Shown: positions 36,503 through 45,194 of the stretch, in pieces | How positions within the stretch are numbered: position 1 is the first letter of the stretch | How the letters are laid out: each line of letters begins with the position of its first letter | Source: Flavobacterium resistens | GTDB taxonomy: Bacteria; Bacteroidota; Bacteroidia; Flavobacteriales; Flavobacteriaceae | Assembly (NCBI RefSeq): GCF_900182645.1 | Contig: NZ_FXTA01000002.1 | Coordinates: forward strand, 806,001 to 870,000 | Direction of reading: 5' to 3' | DNA: 64,000 nucleotides | The notes under the pieces: model-generated | What the model was told of the DNA's origin: nothing | The model's input: only the letters and a program-made list of their open reading frames with translations | Databases searched by the model: none | Translations under genes and position numbers: made by a program

Positions 36503-36521
36503 TTTTTTAAGATTTATTATT

Positions 36522-36878
36522 ATGGCACACGGTCACGAATACGTATCAAATACAAGAAGAATCTGGTTTGTTTTTATATTATTATCAGTAGTAACTACAG
36601 TAGAGGTTATTCTTGGTATCTACAAACCTGCAGTTTTAGAAGGTAATCATTTTGTAGGTTTGAATTTATTGAACTGGATATTTTATATCCTTACAATATT
36701 CAAAGCATATTATATTGTATGGGCATTTATGCACATGGAAGGTGAAAAAAGCAGCCTTAGATGGTCTGTTGTATCACCAGTTATTTTCCTAGTTTTATAT
36801 TTATTGTTTATTCTTTTGACAGAAGGACATTATATTTATGGGGTTTTTAAAGATTCTACTATTAAATGGAATTTTTAA
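36522..36878 (+). CDS. Cytochrome c oxidase subunit IV (prokaryotic type)
   Basis: A 118-residue membrane protein with three helices (IWFVFILLSVVTTVEVILGI, LLNWIFYILTIFKAYYIVWAFMHM, VISPVIFLVLYLLFILL-like) matching the bacterial COX4/CtaF-type small subunit. The motif KAYYIVWAFMHMEGE is typical. The N-terminus, MAHGHEY, has a short His pair like the longer His-rich tail of subunit I. It is the last gene before a strong terminator, closing the ctaB-subunit III-subunit IV block. Confidence 0.88.
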   Translation: MAHGHEYVSNTRRIWFVFILLSVVTTVEVILGIYKPAVLEGNHFVGLNLLNWIFYILTIFKAYYIVWAFMHMEGEKSSLRWSVVSPVIFLVLYLLFILLTEGHYIYGVFKDSTIKWNF

Positions 36879-36898
36879 CATGATATTAATTCGAAAAG

Positions 36899-36925
36899 AA
36901 GCTCCGATTAACGGAGCTTTTTTTA
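36899..36925 (+). terminator. Rho-independent terminator after subunit IV
   Basis: AAGCTCCG pairs with CGGAGCTT around a 5-nt loop, followed by a T run. The T run merges with the next promoter box at 36924-36931. Confidence 0.9.
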
Positions 36926-36931
36926 TTTTTG
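36924..36931 (+). promoter_or_regulatory. -7 promoter box of the SCO/DUF420 operon (TATTTTTG)
   Basis: Exact TAnnTTTG match that shares bases with the T tract of the preceding terminator. It lies 26 bp upstream of the ATG at 36958. Confidence 0.6.
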
Positions 36932-36957
36932 TACCTCAATATTTTCCCGCATAAACA

Positions 36958-37599
36958 ATGAAAAAAAATATAGTTCTCTTTGTCCTTTTTGTTCTGCCTA
37001 TTGTAGCTTATTTGTTTTTTGCTTCTGGTGTAAATAGTTTTACAACTCTTCCTGTAATAACACCTAAAGTAGCTGACTTTGGAAATTGGAATTCATTAAA
37101 CGGGAAGAAAATCTCTCTCAATAAAAAAATTACTGTACTTGGTTTTGGAGGTACAAATATTTTAGAAAACCGAGGTAATTATTTTAATCTAAATGAAAAA
37201 ATATACAAACGTTATAATGGTTTTGAAGATCTTCAGTTTGTAATTCTATGTCCGCTTGGAACTGAAAAACAAGCTCAAAAAATAGTTGATGCTTTATCTC
37301 CTTTTACAGATGTTAAAAATTGGAATTTTGTATTTGCTTCAAATGAAGAAATTCAAAAGTTTTATGATGGACTTCATCTAAAAGAAAAACTAAATAAGAA
37401 TCTTGAAACTTCAAATGTTTATATTGTTGATAAAGAAAGAAATCTTAGAGGAAGAAAAGATAAAAAGGAATACAAAGAGGGATACAATACTTTTCATCCT
37501 TCTGAGCTCAGCAATGAAATGCTGGATGATTTTAAAATCATTTTATACGAATATCGTGCGGCTCTTAAAAAGAATCACAATGCCACTAAACAACTTTAA
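36958..37599 (+). CDS. Cysteine-less SCO/thioredoxin-like membrane protein
   Basis: A 213-residue protein with one N-terminal membrane helix (IVLFVLFVLPIVAYLFF) and a periplasmic domain that follows the SCO order: a strand ITVLGFGGTN where active SCO proteins carry TTCPSIC, a helix, FVILCPLGT, and late VYIVDKERNLRGR. The two copper/redox cysteines are replaced by Asn (N67 and N71), and the His of HSGLF is also missing. It therefore should not bind copper like SCO. It sits directly upstream of a canonical SCO gene (11-bp gap) and shares its promoter, so a scaffolding or partner role in oxidase assembly is likely. This is inference. I know of no named family for it. Confidence 0.7.
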   Translation: MKKNIVLFVLFVLPIVAYLFFASGVNSFTTLPVITPKVADFGNWNSLNGKKISLNKKITVLGFGGTNILENRGNYFNLNEKIYKRYNGFEDLQFVILCPLGTEKQAQKIVDALSPFTDVKNWNFVFASNEEIQKFYDGLHLKEKLNKNLETSNVYIVDKERNLRGRKDKKEYKEGYNTFHPSELSNEMLDDFKIILYEYRAALKKNHNATKQL

Positions 37600-37610
37600 T
37601 TTTTACCTAC

Positions 37611-38300
37611 ATGTTTAAAAATAAATCATATATCGGAATTTCGTTTATCGTTTTGATTTTCGGAATTTATGCAGTGCCAAAAATTGTTGACAGAATTCAA
37701 AACGGCGAAGTTGTAAAAGGGAATCGTTTAGATAATGTTGGTTTGAAAGGTGCAAAAGATTCAGCTAAATTATTAACTATTGGGCCAGCTCCTAAATTTG
37801 AATTAACAAATCAGGATGGTGCTAAAGTTTCTAATAGCACTTATAAAGGAAAGGTTTATGTTTTAGAGTTTTTCTTTACTACTTGTCCTTCAATTTGTCC
37901 AAAGATGAATTTGAGTATGCTGGAAATTGAGAAAACATTCTTTGGAAATCCTAATTTCGGAATCGTTTCAATCACGATTGATCCTGCTCATGATACTCCG
38001 GCAGTTTTAAAAGATCATGCAAAATTATTAGGTGTGAAATCTTCAAATTGGAACTTCTTAACTGGTGATAAGGCAACAATTATGGATTTGTCTAACAAAG
38101 GTTTCAATTTGTATGCAGGAGAAAATGATAAGGTGAATGGAGGTTTTGAGCACTCGGGTTTATTTGCTTTAATTGATAAAGATGGAAAAATCCGTTGCAG
38201 AAAAGATGAGTTTGGAAATCCTATTTTGTATTACGATGGTTTAGACAAAAAAGGAGTTAGAGAAATTCAGGAAGATATTAAAGTGTTATTAGAAGAATAA
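37611..38300 (+). CDS. SCO1/SenC family copper chaperone
   Basis: A 229-residue, N-terminally anchored thioredoxin-fold protein that delivers copper to the CuA site of cytochrome oxidase subunit II. The copper-binding CPSIC motif gives C92 and C96 and the third ligand is H181 in EHSGLFALIDKDGKIR. SITIDPAHDTP is the family's conserved loop. It follows the cysteine-less paralogue by 11 bp and is followed one base later by the DUF420 gene, so the block is an assembly operon for complex IV. Confidence 0.95.
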   Translation: MFKNKSYIGISFIVLIFGIYAVPKIVDRIQNGEVVKGNRLDNVGLKGAKDSAKLLTIGPAPKFELTNQDGAKVSNSTYKGKVYVLEFFFTTCPSICPKMNLSMLEIEKTFFGNPNFGIVSITIDPAHDTPAVLKDHAKLLGVKSSNWNFLTGDKATIMDLSNKGFNLYAGENDKVNGGFEHSGLFALIDKDGKIRCRKDEFGNPILYYDGLDKKGVREIQEDIKVLLEE

Positions 38301-38301
38301 A

Positions 38302-38886
38302 ATGGAAGATAATTCAATAGAAAAAAAATATAATAAATTTATAATTGCGGTTTCAATTATAATACCGGTTGTAGTTGCAATTTTATTTGGTGTAAAACTA
38401 AAAGATTTTGGATATAATGTTGAACCATTATCTATGTTACCTCCAGTTTATGCAACGATAAATGGTATAACAGCGGTTGTGCTTATTGCGGCTGTAATGG
38501 CTATTAAAAACGGGAAACGTTTATTGCATGAGCGCCTAATGACTTTTGCTATTGCTTTGTCTGTTGCTTTTTTGGTAATGTATGTTGCGTATCATATGAC
38601 AGCAGATTCTACTAAATTTGGAGATTTAAATCATGATGGTATTCTTGATGCGGTAGAGAGTGCAAAAGTTGGCTCACTTCGATTGGTGTATTTTGTCATC
38701 TTAATAACTCACATTTTACTTTCAATCGCAATTATTCCACTTGTTCTTATTTCATATGTAAGAGCACTTGGACAGCAATTTGACAGACATAAAAAAATAG
38801 CTAAAATCACTTTTCCAATCTGGCTATATGTTGCTGTAACTGGCGTTGTAGTATTTTTAATGATTTCTCCGTATTATGCTAATTAG
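38302..38886 (+). CDS. DUF420 family protein (CtaM-like oxidase assembly factor)
   Basis: A 194-residue membrane protein with about five helices and the DUF420 pattern: HERLMTFAIALSVAFLVMYVAYHMT, then RLVYFVILITHILLSI. In Bacillus the DUF420 protein CtaM is needed to make active heme-A oxidases, which fits its position next to SCO. Residues 108-119 read DLNHDGILDAVE, which satisfies a canonical EF-hand calcium loop (D1, N3, D5, G6, hydrophobic 8, E12). It lies between helices, on what is probably the periplasmic side. It begins two bases after the SCO gene and overlaps the next gene by 11 bp. Confidence 0.88.
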   Translation: MEDNSIEKKYNKFIIAVSIIIPVVVAILFGVKLKDFGYNVEPLSMLPPVYATINGITAVVLIAAVMAIKNGKRLLHERLMTFAIALSVAFLVMYVAYHMTADSTKFGDLNHDGILDAVESAKVGSLRLVYFVILITHILLSIAIIPLVLISYVRALGQQFDRHKKIAKITFPIWLYVAVTGVVVFLMISPYYAN

Positions 38887-39145
38887 TAAAAAAAATAATA
38901 TTCAAGGTTTGAAACCAAAATTTAAAACTTTGTTTTTTGGAATTTGTTTCTTTTTAATTGGAATTTCGGCAAATGCGCAATGTGCTATGTGCCGTGCGGC
39001 ACTTGCAGGAGATTCTAATGTAAAAAAAGCGGAGGCTGTAAATGACGGAATTGTATATTTAATGGTAATTCCTTATTTACTAGTAGGTATAATTGGCGTT
39101 CTGATTTACAGAATGTACCAATCTAAAAAGAAAAAAGCAGTCTAA
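38876..39145 (+). CDS. Small membrane protein with CAMC motif
   Basis: An 89-residue protein with a hydrophobic N-terminal segment that looks like a signal peptide ending ISANAQ. Directly after it are CAMCRAAL (a CxxC pair), a short polar stretch, a second helix (LMVIPYLLVGIIGVLIY) and a basic tail. The mature protein would expose the CxxC at its very N-terminus on the outer face of the inner membrane. Its start overlaps the DUF420 gene by 11 bases, so it belongs to the SCO/DUF420 operon. A redox or metal role in oxidase assembly is plausible but not shown. I do not know a name for the family. Confidence 0.75.
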   Translation: MLISKKNNIQGLKPKFKTLFFGICFFLIGISANAQCAMCRAALAGDSNVKKAEAVNDGIVYLMVIPYLLVGIIGVLIYRMYQSKKKKAV

Positions 39146-39162
39146 TTTAGACTGCTTTTTTT
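39131..39162. terminator. Bidirectional terminator between convergent genes
   Basis: A 13-bp perfect stem (AAAAAAGCAGTCT with AGACTGCTTTTTT) around a 5-nt loop, with A/T tracts on both sides. It overlaps the stop codon of the small CAMC protein gene and ends two bases before the DUF4403 gene's stop on the other strand, so it serves both. Confidence 0.9.
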
Positions 39163-39163
39163 A

Positions 39164-40570
39164 TTATTTTAGTCCATTAACGGAAACATTAACTGTTCCA
39201 TTTATTTTAATAAAAGCGATAATCGCCTGATTAGTCAATTGTATTTTATCAAACAGAATGTCTTCCATTTTTCCGTTTACAAAAACTCCGGGCATTGGAG
39301 AATAATTTTTTAAATAAGAAGCCATACTTTTTTTGCCTTCTTCTAAATTTGGCTGAATTGAATAACGGCAACTTGCTTCCATTTTTCTTAAAATATAGCC
39401 TTGTCCAAGCCAGCTTGCAGTTCGCATCAATTTGCTTTTGGTGTCTAAAACATAATCCAGTTTGTCGAAATAAATTTCTTTTGTCTGAGGATTATATTGC
39501 GGAAATCCGTTTAGGTATAATGTTCCATTTATTGATCCTAAAACATCCAGCGCGATAACCATTTTTCCGTCTTTGTGCCAAATAGAAACATTTTTAACAG
39601 TAATTTTTTTGCCTCCAGATCCAAATTCCTGATCGGCAAAATTTTTCGTCATTATTTTTGAAGCATCCGCATAAGTTGAGATTGCAGCAATATTGGCGCT
39701 AACCTGATTTGGGATTTTAGCAACAGGTTTCAAAACAATTTTATTGGCATTGAATTTAGATTCCGGTTGTTTCCCAACAATAGTTTCCATATTACATTTC
39801 ATTCCCATATCTAGTAAAAAGGAATCGCTTTTGAGTTTTGCGTTCGTTGAATAAACTTCAATTGGAGCAATTCTTAACCAGCTTTCATAAGTTTCGCTCA
39901 TTTGAAATGGCGTACAAATTTTTTCTAATGCAGTTAAAACATTCGGTTTAAAATCCATTGATTTTTCAATTGATTCGTCGATTTTCTTTTCGATTTTTGA
40001 TTTGAAAATAGAAATTGCTGGATTTATCAAATACGTAATTGGCATACTTTTTCCGAAAACCATCATAGTTGGACTTTCGTTCCAATCTAATGATTTGAAT
40101 TCTGTTTTAGTATTTAATTTCCAATTGGTGAGCGCAACATCACTCGATAATGTGATAACCCCGTTTAAATTAAATTCACGCGTGTCGTATAGATCGACGC
40201 CTAGTTTTTTAGTGCCAATTCTGTATTTGACAGTTGCTTTTAATGGCAAAATTGTTTTGATTTTTTTATCAGGGTTTGAAGGGTCATTCTGAATTTTTAT
40301 CGGTGCTTGCTTCCAAACTTTCATTTCAATATCATCATCTTCGATATTGTTGTCTTCATAAATCAATCCGTTTAAAAGAGCATTGGTTTGATTTTCAATA
40401 TCAGTCAGTTTTACCGTTATCGGCAAATTGATAAAAGATGGATTCGCATCATAAACCAAAGGACTCGCATCGTCTGGCTCGGGTTTTAGAGTTTCTAATT
40501 TTTGAGATGTGGAACAGCTGGCAAGGAATGCAGTTGCTGTAAATAGAGCGAAAATTGAAGTGAACTTCAT
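39164..40570 (-). CDS. DUF4403 family lipoprotein
   Basis: A 468-residue predicted lipoprotein: the signal peptide ends in a lipobox, FLASC. The body matches the DUF4403 pattern as I know it, with SFINLPITVKLTDIENQTNALL near the start, a central KIDESIEKSMDFKP helix, and a late LDYVLDTKSKLMRTASWLG stretch, ending in a putative lipid-binding-type repeat. The fold of these proteins has been suggested to be like BPI/SMP lipid-transfer domains, but function is unknown. It is a single-gene transcript with a -7 box at 40594-40601, divergent from the efflux locus and convergent with the SCO operon. Confidence 0.82.
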   Translation of the reverse strand: MKFTSIFALFTATAFLASCSTSQKLETLKPEPDDASPLVYDANPSFINLPITVKLTDIENQTNALLNGLIYEDNNIEDDDIEMKVWKQAPIKIQNDPSNPDKKIKTILPLKATVKYRIGTKKLGVDLYDTREFNLNGVITLSSDVALTNWKLNTKTEFKSLDWNESPTMMVFGKSMPITYLINPAISIFKSKIEKKIDESIEKSMDFKPNVLTALEKICTPFQMSETYESWLRIAPIEVYSTNAKLKSDSFLLDMGMKCNMETIVGKQPESKFNANKIVLKPVAKIPNQVSANIAAISTYADASKIMTKNFADQEFGSGGKKITVKNVSIWHKDGKMVIALDVLGSINGTLYLNGFPQYNPQTKEIYFDKLDYVLDTKSKLMRTASWLGQGYILRKMEASCRYSIQPNLEEGKKSMASYLKNYSPMPGVFVNGKMEDILFDKIQLTNQAIIAFIKINGTVNVSVNGLK

Positions 40571-40593
40571 CGTTACAATTTTTTTGAGTGATA

Positions 40594-40601
40594 CAAAATT
40601 A
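40594..40601 (-). promoter_or_regulatory. -7 promoter box of the DUF4403 gene
   Basis: Read on the minus strand this is TAATTTTG, an exact TAnnTTTG match, 23 bp before the DUF4403 start codon. The rest of the 177-bp divergent gap is AT-rich, and I cannot point to a confident box for the efflux genes on the plus strand. Confidence 0.55.
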
Positions 40602-40747
40602 AGAAAACAATTAAATAATTGTGAAAAAGTGTAACAATTACAAAAGTGTGCCGTCTTATTTAAATATTAAAATGTAATTATTAACGTTTTGTTATCATAA
40701 TTTACTTATAAAAAATATTATTATTGTTTTAAAAAATTAACAATACC

Positions 40748-41449
40748 ATGATTGAAATCAAAGATTTGCATAAATCCTATAAAATGGGAAGTTCAGAACT
40801 GCATGTGTTAAAAGGTATTAATTTTAATATTGAAGAAGGTGAGCTTGTAGCTATCATGGGATCTTCGGGATCTGGTAAATCGACGCTTCTTAATATATTA
40901 GGAATTTTAGACGAGGCTGATTCTGGAAGTTATACTTTAGATAAAACTCCAATTAAAAAACTAAACGAAACTATAGCTTCTAAATATCGTAATAAATTTT
41001 TAGGGTTTGTTTTTCAGTCTTTTAACTTGATTAACTATAAAAGTGCACTTGATAATGTAGCAATGCCGCTGTATTATCAAGGAATAAAAAGAAAAGAGCG
41101 TTATGACATTGCTATGAAATATTTGGAGAAAGTTGGTTTGGGTTCTCACTCGCACCACTTGCCAAATGAGCTTTCAGGAGGTCAAAAACAACGTGTCGCA
41201 ATCGCAAGAGCATTGGCCTCAAATCCGAAGGTCTTGCTTGCAGATGAGCCTACAGGAGCTTTGGATACTAAAACTTCTTATGAAGTTATGGAGCTTATTC
41301 AAGGAATTAACGATGAAGGTAAAACTATTTTGATCGTTACGCACGAACCCGATATTGCCGCTATGTGCAAGAGAAATGTGGTCCTGAAAGACGGATTAAT
41401 TATCGATGATAAAAAAGTAGAACAAGTTAGAGCTTCATCTTATGTTTAA
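40748..41449 (+). CDS. MacB/LolD-type ABC transporter ATP-binding protein
   Basis: A 233-residue nucleotide-binding subunit. Walker A is GSSGSGKST (residues 38-46), the Q-loop is in GFVFQSFNLI, the signature is LSGGQKQRVAIARAL and Walker B is VLLADEPTGALD, followed by the H-loop in IVTHEPD. This set is typical of the MacB/LolD/FtsE group, whose permeases act by mechanotransmission rather than by a classical channel. It overlaps the next gene, a permease, by eight bases and starts a run of seven genes that together encode a tripartite exporter. Confidence 0.95.
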   Translation: MIEIKDLHKSYKMGSSELHVLKGINFNIEEGELVAIMGSSGSGKSTLLNILGILDEADSGSYTLDKTPIKKLNETIASKYRNKFLGFVFQSFNLINYKSALDNVAMPLYYQGIKRKERYDIAMKYLEKVGLGSHSHHLPNELSGGQKQRVAIARALASNPKVLLADEPTGALDTKTSYEVMELIQGINDEGKTILIVTHEPDIAAMCKRNVVLKDGLIIDDKKVEQVRASSYV

Positions 41450-42686
41450 TATTGAGCGTTGGCAAGAAATATTTGAAGCAATCTCCAAAAACCGGCTGCG
41501 TACATTTTTGACCGGAGTTTCGGTAGCGTCTGGGATTTTTATTTTGGTGATTTTGCTTGGAGCGGGAAAAGGCCTTCAAAATGGAATTGAAAAACAATTT
41601 GAACGCGATGCCGCTGGGATTATAGAAGTTTGGTCAGGTACAACAACAAAGGAGTACAAAGGACTTAACCCGGGAAGACAAATTCAGTTTAGAAATAGTG
41701 ATTACAATCAATCTGTTCAAAAATTTGAAGATAAACTGGATTTAAGAGCCTCAACACAGAATTATTGGGGAGCACAATTTGCTTACGGTAAAGAAAATGG
41801 AAATTATCAATATAGAGGTGTCGATCCTGATTATGGCGCAGTTGAAAATATAGTTATTGTTCAAGGAAGATATGTCAATGCCAAAGACTTACAAAACAAC
41901 GAAAAGGTTGCTACGATTGGTATGAAAATAAAAACTGATTTATTTAAAGATCAGGATGCTCTTGGAAAAGAAATACAAATCAATAATATCAATTTTAAAG
42001 TAATAGGCGTTTTTACAGATCCAGGAGGAGAAAGAGAAGAAGCAAGAGCCTATTTGCCTTTGACCACAGTACAAAGAGCTTTTGGAGCAGGCGACAAAAT
42101 CAGTAATATGTTTTTTACATTGAAAAAAACAAATGATTATGATGAAGCATTGGCGCAGTCTGAAAAATTTACTCAGGATTTAAAGGATTTATTGAAAAGC
42201 AAAAACATGGTTGCTCCTGATGATGATAGTGGAGTAGGTGTTTACAATTCGGTTAAAGATGCAAAGCAATTTTATGATTTGAATCTATACATCAGATTAT
42301 TCTTTTGGTGGGTTGGTATTTGCACCATTATCGCCGGAGTTGTTGGTGTAAGTAATATTATGCTTATCATAGTTAAAGAAAGAACTAAAGAAATTGGAAT
42401 TCGAAAAGCGCTTGGCGCATCGCCATTTTCTATTATTACAATGATACTTCATGAATCTATTTTTATTACCACAATTGCTGGTTTTGTTGGATTGTTGATG
42501 AGTTTGTTATTGTTAGAATTGGTCGGGCCAATGGTACAGAGCGAATATTTCAGAAACCCTGAAGTAGATTTCAGTGTAGCATTGACAACACTTGTTTTAC
42601 TTGTATTCGCGGGCGCAATGGCTGGGTTTTTTCCGGCATACAGAGCAGCCAAAATCAAACCTATTGTAGCACTTAGAGACGAATAA
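41442..42686 (+). CDS. MacB-like ABC transporter permease 1
   Basis: A 414-residue permease with the MacB layout: helix 1 (about residues 21-42), a large periplasmic core domain (about 45-280), then three C-terminal helices of the FtsX domain. The FtsX motif VVGVSNIMLIIVKERTKEIGIRKALGA is clear. Start overlaps the ATPase gene by eight bases. The neighbouring permease 2 has the same architecture but a divergent sequence, so the transporter is probably a heterodimer served by one ATPase. Confidence 0.93.
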   Translation: MFNIERWQEIFEAISKNRLRTFLTGVSVASGIFILVILLGAGKGLQNGIEKQFERDAAGIIEVWSGTTTKEYKGLNPGRQIQFRNSDYNQSVQKFEDKLDLRASTQNYWGAQFAYGKENGNYQYRGVDPDYGAVENIVIVQGRYVNAKDLQNNEKVATIGMKIKTDLFKDQDALGKEIQINNINFKVIGVFTDPGGEREEARAYLPLTTVQRAFGAGDKISNMFFTLKKTNDYDEALAQSEKFTQDLKDLLKSKNMVAPDDDSGVGVYNSVKDAKQFYDLNLYIRLFFWWVGICTIIAGVVGVSNIMLIIVKERTKEIGIRKALGASPFSIITMILHESIFITTIAGFVGLLMSLLLLELVGPMVQSEYFRNPEVDFSVALTTLVLLVFAGAMAGFFPAYRAAKIKPIVALRDE

Positions 42687-42688
42687 TT

Positions 42689-43954
42689 ATGTTTAAGAAA
42701 GATAATTGGGACGAAATTTTACAGGCATTGACTGCAAATCCTTTCAGGACTATTCTGACTGCATTTGGAGTTTTTTGGGGAATCTTCATTTTGGTGATTT
42801 TGCTTGCAGCTGGAAATGGTCTGGAAAACGGAATTAAAAAAGGTTTTGACGGAATTGCGACAAACACTATGTTTATGTGGAGCCAAACGACGTCTAAAGC
42901 GTATAAAGGTTTGCCTAAAACACGCCGATATGATTTTAGAAACAGCGACGTTGCAGCATTAAGAGCTGCGTTGCCAGATTTATTATATGTTTCGCCAAGA
43001 AATCAATTAGGTGATTTTAATGGAACAAATAACGTGGTTCGAGGTACAAAAACTTCGTCATTCACCATTTACGGAGATTATCCTGAGCTGATCAAACAAC
43101 AGCCAATGGACATTATTAAAGGCCGCTTTGTAAATCAGCAGGATATTGAAGGCAAAAGAAAAGTAGCTGTAATTGGTAAAGGAGTTATCAGTGAACTTTA
43201 TGGAAAAGAGGAGGAAGCCATTGGAACGTACATTAAAATCAATGGAATAAATTTCATGGTTGTTGGGGTTTATAAATCAAAACAACAAGGCGGAAATGCA
43301 GAGCAGGAGCAAAAAAATATTTTTATTCCGTTTACGACTTTTCAGCAGGCATTTAATTATGGAGATAAAGTTGGTTGGATGGCAATTACAGCAAAAGATG
43401 AAACTTCGATTACCGATTTAAAGCCAAAAATCCTTGAAATAATTAAAGCATTGCATTCGATAAATCCTGCAGACGATAGAGCAGTAGGTAATTTTGATTT
43501 ATACGAGCAGTTTAATAAAGTTCAGAGTTTGTTTAATATCCTGAAAATCATTGCTTATTTTGTTGGAACACTGGTTCTGATTTCGGGAGTAATCGGGATT
43601 TCGAATATTATGCTTATTGTAGTTAAAGAACGTACAAAAGAAATAGGAATTCGAAGAGCTTTAGGAGCAACTCCTGCAGCAATTCGTGGGCAAATTTTAT
43701 CAGAATCTATCTTTTTGACTATTATTTCGGGAATGTTAGGAATAGCAGTCGCCACTGGAATAATAGCCATTTTAAACATGATTTTAGATTCCATGCCGCC
43801 AGATAGCAATACTATGTTTGCCAGCCCAAGCGTAGATTTGGGAGTTGTATTTGTTGCCTTATTAATATTAGTGGGTTCAGGTTTGCTTGCCGGATTTATT
43901 CCAGCCCAGACCGCAATTAATGTAAAGCCAGTTGACGCTTTACGAACAGAATAA
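42689..43954 (+). CDS. MacB-like ABC transporter permease 2
   Basis: A 421-residue paralogue of the preceding permease, beginning two bases after it. It has helix 1 (TAFGVFWGIFILVILLAAGNG), a periplasmic core domain with GRFVNQQDIEGKRKVAVIGK, and the FtsX motif GVIGISNIMLIVVKERTKEIGIRRALGAT followed by two more helices. The tail, INVKPVDALRTE, parallels IKPIVALRDE of permease 1. Heterodimeric partners of this kind are common in Bacteroidota efflux loci. An adaptor gene follows after 39 bp. Confidence 0.93.
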   Translation: MFKKDNWDEILQALTANPFRTILTAFGVFWGIFILVILLAAGNGLENGIKKGFDGIATNTMFMWSQTTSKAYKGLPKTRRYDFRNSDVAALRAALPDLLYVSPRNQLGDFNGTNNVVRGTKTSSFTIYGDYPELIKQQPMDIIKGRFVNQQDIEGKRKVAVIGKGVISELYGKEEEAIGTYIKINGINFMVVGVYKSKQQGGNAEQEQKNIFIPFTTFQQAFNYGDKVGWMAITAKDETSITDLKPKILEIIKALHSINPADDRAVGNFDLYEQFNKVQSLFNILKIIAYFVGTLVLISGVIGISNIMLIVVKERTKEIGIRRALGATPAAIRGQILSESIFLTIISGMLGIAVATGIIAILNMILDSMPPDSNTMFASPSVDLGVVFVALLILVGSGLLAGFIPAQTAINVKPVDALRTE

Positions 43955-43993
43955 ATTATCAATCAAAATATAATCGATTAAACCAAAAACAAA

Positions 43994-45115
43994 ATGAAAA
44001 AAGGAGTAACCGTAACCATTTTAATCTTTATTGCTATAATTTTCTTTGGTGCACTTTATTATTTGTATGCTAAAAATCAAGAGTCGCCAATAGTTTTTCA
44101 AACGGAGAAGGCAGAGATTAAAACGATCGTAAAAAACACAATCGCAACAGGTAATATTCAGCCTGATGAAGAGGTCTTAATCAAACCAAACATCTCAGGA
44201 ATTATTGAAGAAGTTTACATTAAAGCCGGAGAAAAAATCAAAGCCGGTGATATGATTGCGAAAATTAGAGTTGTTGCCAATGTGTCGAATGTAAGCAGTA
44301 CGCAAAACCAAGTGCAGACTGCCAAAATTGCATTAGATAATCAGGAGAAGATTTATAAGAGACAAAAAACACTTTTTGAAAAAGAGGTGATTTCTGCCAA
44401 TGATTTTGATGCTGCTCAATTAGCTTATAAACAAGCAAAACAAAATTATTTGGCTTCAAAGCAAAGTTTAGATATTGTTAAAACAGGAACAACAACATCT
44501 TTAGGGAATTATGCAAATACGTTGATCCGTTCAACTGTTAACGGAATGGTATTGCAGGTGCCTGTAAAAGTTGGAAATCAAGTTATTGAAAGTAATAATT
44601 TTAACGAAGGAACTACAATTGCCAGCGTAGCCGATGTTGGAAGAATGATTTTTATTGGGAAAATTGATGAATCCGAAGTAGGTAAAATTAAAGAAAAAAT
44701 GCCTATTGAGATTACAGTTGGTGCAATTGAAAATAAAAAATTTGATGCGGTTTTGACAGATATTGCACCAAAAGGTGTTGTAGAAAATGGCGCTATTCAG
44801 TTTGAAATTAAAGCCAAATTAGAAAATAAAGGTGATACTTTCATCAGAGCTGGATTAAGTGCAAACGCATCAATTATATTAGAAAAAGCAGACAAAGTTT
44901 TGGCTATTAAAGAATCACTTGTGCAGTTTGACAAAAAAACTCAAAAACCTTATGTAGAAGTTGAAACGGCGCCACAAAAATTTCAAAGAAGAGATTTAGT
45001 TTTAGGTGTTAGTGATGGAATTTATGTTCAGATCAAAAGCGGTGTTAAAGATTCTGATAAAATCAAAATCTGGAATCAAGGTTTGATCAATGAAGGGGAT
45101 AAGAATAAAAAATAA
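43994..45115 (+). CDS. Periplasmic efflux adaptor (HlyD/MacA family), first copy
   Basis: A 373-residue adaptor with an N-terminal membrane helix, the biotinyl-lipoyl half motifs (NIQPDEEVLIKPNISGIIEEVYIKAGEKIKAGD and later STVNGMVLQVPVKVGNQV), a helical hairpin between them (about residues 100-165) and C-terminal barrel domains. It should bridge the MacB-like permeases to the TolC-type channel encoded next. A second, different adaptor lies after the channel gene, so the locus encodes two. Confidence 0.92.
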   Translation: MKKGVTVTILIFIAIIFFGALYYLYAKNQESPIVFQTEKAEIKTIVKNTIATGNIQPDEEVLIKPNISGIIEEVYIKAGEKIKAGDMIAKIRVVANVSNVSSTQNQVQTAKIALDNQEKIYKRQKTLFEKEVISANDFDAAQLAYKQAKQNYLASKQSLDIVKTGTTTSLGNYANTLIRSTVNGMVLQVPVKVGNQVIESNNFNEGTTIASVADVGRMIFIGKIDESEVGKIKEKMPIEITVGAIENKKFDAVLTDIAPKGVVENGAIQFEIKAKLENKGDTFIRAGLSANASIILEKADKVLAIKESLVQFDKKTQKPYVEVETAPQKFQRRDLVLGVSDGIYVQIKSGVKDSDKIKIWNQGLINEGDKNKK

Positions 45116-45194
45116 TTTGATTATTTAAAGGAGTTTTTGGGTTTTTAAAATGTTAAATTTGCATGGCTTGTTTGCTATGCTTCATTCAAAATAT

